Source of the DNA: Candidatus Uhrbacteria bacterium RIFOXYB12_FULL_58_10 | GTDB lineage: Bacteria; Patescibacteriota; Patescibacteriia; UBA9934; GWF2-40-263 | DNA: 54,916 nt | Direction: 5' to 3' | Assembly: GCA_943359455.1 (NCBI GenBank) | Contig: CALRHL010000004.1 | Location: forward strand, 1 to 54,916 | In this document: positions 51,696 to 54,916 of the stretch, piece by piece | Numbering within the stretch: position 1 is the stretch's first letter | Layout: each line of letters opens with the position of its first letter | The notes under the pieces: generated by a model | The model's input: only the letters and a program-made list of their open reading frames with translations | Told to the model about the DNA's origin: nothing | The model's database searches: none | Translations under genes and position numbers: made by a program

Positions 51696-52343
51696 TTATC
51701 TCGCCAAGACATCGTCTCACAGATCAAGTCTGGAGGAATTCGACTCACCCCAGAGCTCGATCAGTTTCAGATGCAGCCGCACGCCATTGATCTGCGTCTT
51801 GGTTATAAGTTTTTGATCCCGCGTAATTGGACGATCGATGAAAAAGGTCGTCGTGCCATTAAAGTTTCGATCGACAATGTCACCGCGCATCCAGAACAGT
51901 TTGATGAGGTCATCCTCCAGCCAGGACAATATTTTGAACTGCTCCCAAATGAATTTGTGATCGGAACATCTCTCGAACGCATAGAAATGAATGCACCAAA
52001 CCTGATGGCGATCCTCTTCCCTCGTACATCCACGAATCGTCGAGGAATCGATCTGTCACTTTCTGGAATCATTGATGTTGGATACAAAGGCCATCTCATC
52101 TTTCCAATGAAAAACGAAGCAGGTGATCAGGTCATCCGGATCTATCCTGGCGAACGTGTTTGCCAAGTTATTTTTGAAGAGTTGAAATCCCCACTAACTC
52201 CAGAGGAGGCAAATCAACACGGACTGTCCGGAGCAAAATACAGCGAGACGACGGATCAGACGTTCAAACTGGACAAAGATGAGGAACGTCGTGCTCTCGT
52301 AGAAGGAAAGCTTGATGAGATGAAAAAACGATTCGGAGTCTAA
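51690..52343 (+). CDS. dCTP deaminase/dUTPase-family protein without the deaminase Glu
   Basis: A 217-aa trimeric-type protein of the Dcd/Dut fold: MQPHAIDLRLG, LQPGQYFELLPNEF, FPRTSTNRRG and SGIIDVGYKGHLIFPMKN. In dCTP deaminases the base-catalysing Glu sits after the beta strand in ..GxIxLE; here that position reads LIFP (Pro 139). The GIIDVGYKG string fits dUTPase motif 3. So it may be a dUTPase, or a regulator that has lost deamination. Annotation as plain Dcd would be unsafe. It converges on the deaminase-fusion gene. Confidence 0.8.
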   Translation: MILSRQDIVSQIKSGGIRLTPELDQFQMQPHAIDLRLGYKFLIPRNWTIDEKGRRAIKVSIDNVTAHPEQFDEVILQPGQYFELLPNEFVIGTSLERIEMNAPNLMAILFPRTSTNRRGIDLSLSGIIDVGYKGHLIFPMKNEAGDQVIRIYPGERVCQVIFEELKSPLTPEEANQHGLSGAKYSETTDQTFKLDKDEERRALVEGKLDEMKKRFGV

Positions 52344-52351
52344 AGAAACCT

Positions 52352-53260
52352 CTAAAGTTGTCTCAAAACATTTTTCATCATCCAACAGGCATCTTCGGGA
52401 GTTTGGTATTCGATATGGTAAACAATCGCGGGATTGCCGCGGGCGAAGCGGGAAACCGATGCGCCTTTTTTTGATAAAAGAACGATTGGTTTGCCGGCCA
52501 TCTGTGCATAGGCGAGTTCTCCTCCAACTCCGAGGGATGTATACGTAACATCGGCCACAATCACGTCTGAGGCACGCACCTGATCGACATCGATCTGCCA
52601 GACTTCTTGTGAGGTACGGCAGTCGTTGGAGCGTGGATCACAATGCATGTGTGGAACATACGGCTTGATGCCGATTTCAAGACAAGCGTCTGCGAGTGAT
52701 TCGTACAGTTTCCGCATCGGTCCATACTCCTCTTCTGGCATGTTTGTCATCGGTCCAGAAATGTAGGAAGACTGAACGGATGGTTTCAATGTCTGTGCAA
52801 ACACATTGTCACGACTAAACCTATCGTGCGCGTCGTCTGTCACGTACAAATCACGAATCCCTGCGTTAATGAGTGTTGTCCAGCACGATTCACAAGCCCA
52901 CCAGTGACCATACATGTACGCATCGGCTCCTATGAGGTCGATTCCACGCTCAGTCGCCATTTTGACCGCCATCTGCTCTGCGTGTCCCGGAGCATCATGA
53001 AGGGTGCACAGATCATATCCTGTCCCAGACGGACAATCTAAAACAACGCGTGGGCAAATATGTACAGTTCCTGCCCCCCGACTAAACCCGTTCCCCGCTG
53101 TCACGAGTACTTCCCCATCCCGCACCATAGCGATTCCGACAGGATAAAGTGTATCTCCTGACTGCTCTGCACGAGCTTTTGCTGCAGAAAGCATAAAACG
53201 GTCGTCGTGAGGAACATACTTGAGCTGACGATCAGATGGCATGTAGGGATAGTCTGGCAT
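52352..53260 (-). CDS. dCMP deaminase-like domain fused to nucleoside deoxyribosyltransferase-like domain
   Basis: A 302-aa two-domain protein. Residues 1-160 form a cytidine/dCMP deaminase: zinc ligands in GHAEQMA (His 93, proton-shuttle Glu 95) and ACESC (Cys 123, Cys 126), with ICPR and GYDLCTLHDA as in dCMP deaminases. Residues about 165-302 (SYISGPMT, EIGIKPYVPH, ASDVIVADVTYTSLGVGGELAYAQ, GKPIVLLS) match the NDT/Rcl family, which cleaves the glycosidic bond of deoxynucleoside (mono)phosphates; the catalytic Glu is in VGGELAYA. The fusion would deaminate and hydrolyse or sanitise pyrimidine deoxynucleotides. It lies downstream of DHFR and the ThyA homolog, same strand. Confidence 0.83.
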   Translation of the reverse strand: MPDYPYMPSDRQLKYVPHDDRFMLSAAKARAEQSGDTLYPVGIAMVRDGEVLVTAGNGFSRGAGTVHICPRVVLDCPSGTGYDLCTLHDAPGHAEQMAVKMATERGIDLIGADAYMYGHWWACESCWTTLINAGIRDLYVTDDAHDRFSRDNVFAQTLKPSVQSSYISGPMTNMPEEEYGPMRKLYESLADACLEIGIKPYVPHMHCDPRSNDCRTSQEVWQIDVDQVRASDVIVADVTYTSLGVGGELAYAQMAGKPIVLLSKKGASVSRFARGNPAIVYHIEYQTPEDACWMMKNVLRQL

Positions 53261-53289
53261 AGTAGGAATGCAAAATTCAAAATGAAAAA

Positions 53290-53796
53290 TTATGAAATGG
53301 TAAAATGCATTAAAATTCCTTGCCCAAGCGGTCGTGATTCGATCAACTTCAAATCGATTCGTCCGATCCCAGATACAAGTGGGATCCCTTCACCAAATAG
53401 AACGGGTTCGACGGTTAGGAACAGTTCGTTGACGAGACCTGACTGTAGGAACTGCGAATATACAGATGCACCACCGCAGACAGCGAGATGGGTGACGCCT
53501 TCGTTCTCGAGACGGGCGACGAGAGCAAGGACAGATTCAGAAGTGAACTCGATTCCTTCGACTCGCTCCGCTCGCTCAGGAGATATGGTATGAGTCATAA
53601 CAATCAGCCGTCTTCCCTTCAATGGCTTCCCGAAGGTCTTAAACGTTGTATTCCCCATCACCACCGTCCCAATCTCTTTTGTTTTTTCAACAAAAAAACG
53701 TGTGTCTTCTTTGCTCGTCCATTCAAGCGAAGATTGTCCTGGAGCCTGCCCAATTTTTCCATCCGCACTGATGGCGGCGATAAGGGTGATGATCAT
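53290..53796 (-). CDS. folA: dihydrofolate reductase-family protein
   Basis: A 168-aa protein that would reduce dihydrofolate with NADPH. MIITLIAAISADGKIG, EWTSKEDTRFFVEKTKEIGTVVMGNTTF, GRRLIVMTH and VCGGASVYSQFLQ match the DHFR/RibD C-terminal fold. A palindrome (53555-53580) encodes an in-frame ISPERAERVEG insert after IVMTHT. Its ATG overlaps the ThyA-homolog TGA (ATGA), so the two are translated together, which fits a folate cycle that yields dihydrofolate. A RibD-type reductase is the alternative. Confidence 0.85.
   Translation of the reverse strand: MIITLIAAISADGKIGQAPGQSSLEWTSKEDTRFFVEKTKEIGTVVMGNTTFKTFGKPLKGRRLIVMTHTISPERAERVEGIEFTSESVLALVARLENEGVTHLAVCGGASVYSQFLQSGLVNELFLTVEPVLFGEGIPLVSGIGRIDLKLIESRPLGQGILMHFTIS
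53555..53580. repeat. CCTTCGAC...GCTCAGG palindrome in the DHFR gene
   Basis: CCTTCGACTCGCTCCGCTCG with terminal GCTCAGG belongs to the leuS/DUF3048 palindrome family; it is in frame within the DHFR gene. Confidence 0.75.
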
Positions 53797-54626
53797 AATG
53801 CAATTTGTACTTTTTTCATGGCAGCGCCTGGATTGTACTGACATTGAAACATTTCGATCAGTTCTGTGACGAGTGTAGCATCTGCTTCTAATGCTCGTTG
53901 GAAGGAGTGTTGAGGAAGCTGGCAGATAATTTCTGGATGGACTACGACTTCCCGACCAAGAATATCCTCGACGGCTTCGAACTGATTTTCGTAAATGTGT
54001 GCGTGTGAAATGGAAACCGTGAGTTTACCGACGGCAACAGCGAGCTCTTGCGCAAGCATGGCTTGCAAGAGAGCGAAGTCAGCGGTGTCGTTTGGGTTTC
54101 CAAGTACCATGTCGTTTGATCGGATAACGACGTGAAGATTCAATTTTCCGCCGATGATATTTACCGTCCAGGTGAATGGACACGGAACATTTTTCTTTTT
54201 AGGTGCACGCAATCCATCATCGCTTGGATCCCACATGATGACAACTCCCTGTCGGGATGTCGGTTCCTCACGCAGATGCTCAACCAACTCAATCAACTGG
54301 TCACGACCAAAATGATGACGCCAACGATATCCATACGCGGTCTCAACCGTTCCATCTGCTTCCAAAAAACTATCCCAACCTTTTGTAAACTGTTGCAAAA
54401 AACCAGCGTGCTTATGGCCCGCAATAAACCAGACTGTTTCTGCACAAAAAAACTTTGGAAACATTTTGCGCACGGTCAAGAGAGGAAAACCACTCGCAGG
54501 TTGAAGCTCATACGTCACTCCCGGGATCGCACGCGTCGAAAAACCCGTCCGTTCATTTTGAACAGTCTCCCCTTCGTGGTAAATGCGTCCAAGAGCGTCG
54601 AGATAGACTCGATCAAATGTCGTCAT
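53793..54626 (-). CDS. thyA: thymidylate-synthase-family protein with Asn-to-Asp change
   Basis: A 277-aa ThyA-family enzyme. It keeps ERTG (phosphate-binding Arg), the Glu in AETVWF (residue 63), the nucleophilic Cys 149 in NVPCPF, IRSND (Arg 169), and HIYENQ. Two positions differ from thymidylate synthases: PCH is PCP, and the LG.PFN..(A)YALL segment reads LGNPNDTADFALL, so Asp 180 replaces the Asn that hydrogen-bonds uracil. In L. casei enzyme the same single change turns TS into a dCMP methylase, and dCMP hydroxymethylases have Asp there. It is therefore possibly a dCMP-acting enzyme. It overlaps DHFR. A weak promoter (TTGGAT, 17 bp, TAGGAT) ends 9 nt before the ATG. Confidence 0.85.
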   Translation of the reverse strand: MTTFDRVYLDALGRIYHEGETVQNERTGFSTRAIPGVTYELQPASGFPLLTVRKMFPKFFCAETVWFIAGHKHAGFLQQFTKGWDSFLEADGTVETAYGYRWRHHFGRDQLIELVEHLREEPTSRQGVVIMWDPSDDGLRAPKKKNVPCPFTWTVNIIGGKLNLHVVIRSNDMVLGNPNDTADFALLQAMLAQELAVAVGKLTVSISHAHIYENQFEAVEDILGREVVVHPEIICQLPQHSFQRALEADATLVTELIEMFQCQYNPGAAMKKVQIAL

Positions 54627-54695
54627 AACCCACTCATCCTATCAGACCAAACATAACTATCCAAACGTGGACTTTTCGGCTAATATACGACTATT

Positions 54696-54916
54696 ATGCA
54701 ACTGCCTGTGGATATAAAAAGGATTCGTCCAGACGTTCCGTTTCCGGAGTACAAAACTGCTGGGGCGATTGCGTTTGATATCGCCGTTTCAGAAGGCAAA
54801 ACGATGCAACCGGGCGAAACGGTCTTTTTTTCAACAGGATTAGTAGTCTGCACGCCTCCTGGCTATGGCCTCATTATTGCCGGACGATCATCAAACGCAA
54901 AAAAACAGATTACCCT
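54696..54916 (+). CDS. dut: dUTP diphosphatase, N-terminal part (cut by window end)
   Basis: The first 73 codons of a dUTPase: MQLPVDIKRIRPDVPFPEYKTAGAIAFDI contains motif 1 (AGAIAFDI, usual AGYDL), and motif 2 appears as GLIIAGRSSNAKK. The rest lies outside the window. It would convert dUTP to dUMP. It is divergent from the ThyA homolog, with TAATAT 9 nt before the ATG as a possible -10, so the leader may be very short. Confidence 0.85.
   Translation, partial: MQLPVDIKRIRPDVPFPEYKTAGAIAFDIAVSEGKTMQPGETVFFSTGLVVCTPPGYGLIIAGRSSNAKKQIT

Overview
ORGANISM. The window looks like a chromosomal segment of a streamlined bacterium, most consistent with the Candidate Phyla Radiation (Patescibacteria). 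The reasons are dense, short housekeeping genes, very small or simplified versions of core proteins (a 421-aa prolyl-tRNA synthetase without the usual editing insertion, a 195-aa EF-Ts), family-typical but otherwise orphan secreted and lipoproteins, a ComEC competence channel, and many short palindromic repeats lying in frame inside genes. The assignment rests on gene style only; no rRNA is present to settle it. The genetic code is standard. LAYOUT. 1-6.7 kb (minus strand): ndk, a ComEC channel split into membrane and metallo-beta-lactamase genes, UDP-glucose dehydrogenase and leuS. 6.7-10.4 kb: an orphan 218-aa gene with its own promoter and terminator, divergent from a large cell-wall hydrolase. 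10.4-18.4 kb (minus): glutamate dehydrogenase, a hairpin MITE, then a probable operon of AAA+ ATPase, VWA protein and PP2C phosphatase. 18.4-20.3 kb: two large non-coding, strongly folded transcription units (about 820 and 635 nt), each with a consensus promoter and an intrinsic terminator, flanking a 68-aa gene. 20.3-25.6 kb (minus): trxB-trxA, infB, and a histidine kinase with two single-domain response regulators. 25.6-28.6 kb (plus): truB, RNase Y and HU. 28.5-36.4 kb: TrmB-type regulator, DUF3307 protein, lipoproteins, proS, a small two-gene unit, tsf-rpsB, queA. 36.5-41.8 kb: a secreted beta-propeller protein, rpmE, prfA, a nucleotidyltransferase, a third large non-coding unit (about 710 nt), prmC. 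41.8-46.2 kb (minus): DUF3048 protein, rplY, a zinc-ribbon protein, rodA and a membrane-anchored protein. 46.4-51.6 kb (plus): gyrB, an orphan gene, then secE-nusG-rplK-(membrane protein)-rplA. 51.7-54.9 kb: a deoxynucleotide cluster made of a Dcd-like protein, a dCMP-deaminase/deoxyribosyltransferase fusion, DHFR, a ThyA-family enzyme and a partial dut. HOW IT WORKS TOGETHER. Housekeeping operons are interrupted by self-contained units (promoter, short orphan gene or structured RNA, terminator). Promoters are of the sigma-70 type with an almost invariant 17-bp spacer; several core genes have their -10 box only 7-11 nt before the ATG and no Shine-Dalgarno sequence, which implies leaderless mRNAs, while the orphan units carry strong Shine-Dalgarno sequences. 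Two MITE families and several micro-palindrome families have spread through intergenic and coding DNA. The most promising leads for new biology are the three large structured RNAs, the nucleotide cluster whose ThyA homolog has Asp where thymidylate synthases have the base-discriminating Asn, the AAA+-VWA-PP2C operon, and the in-frame palindromes.
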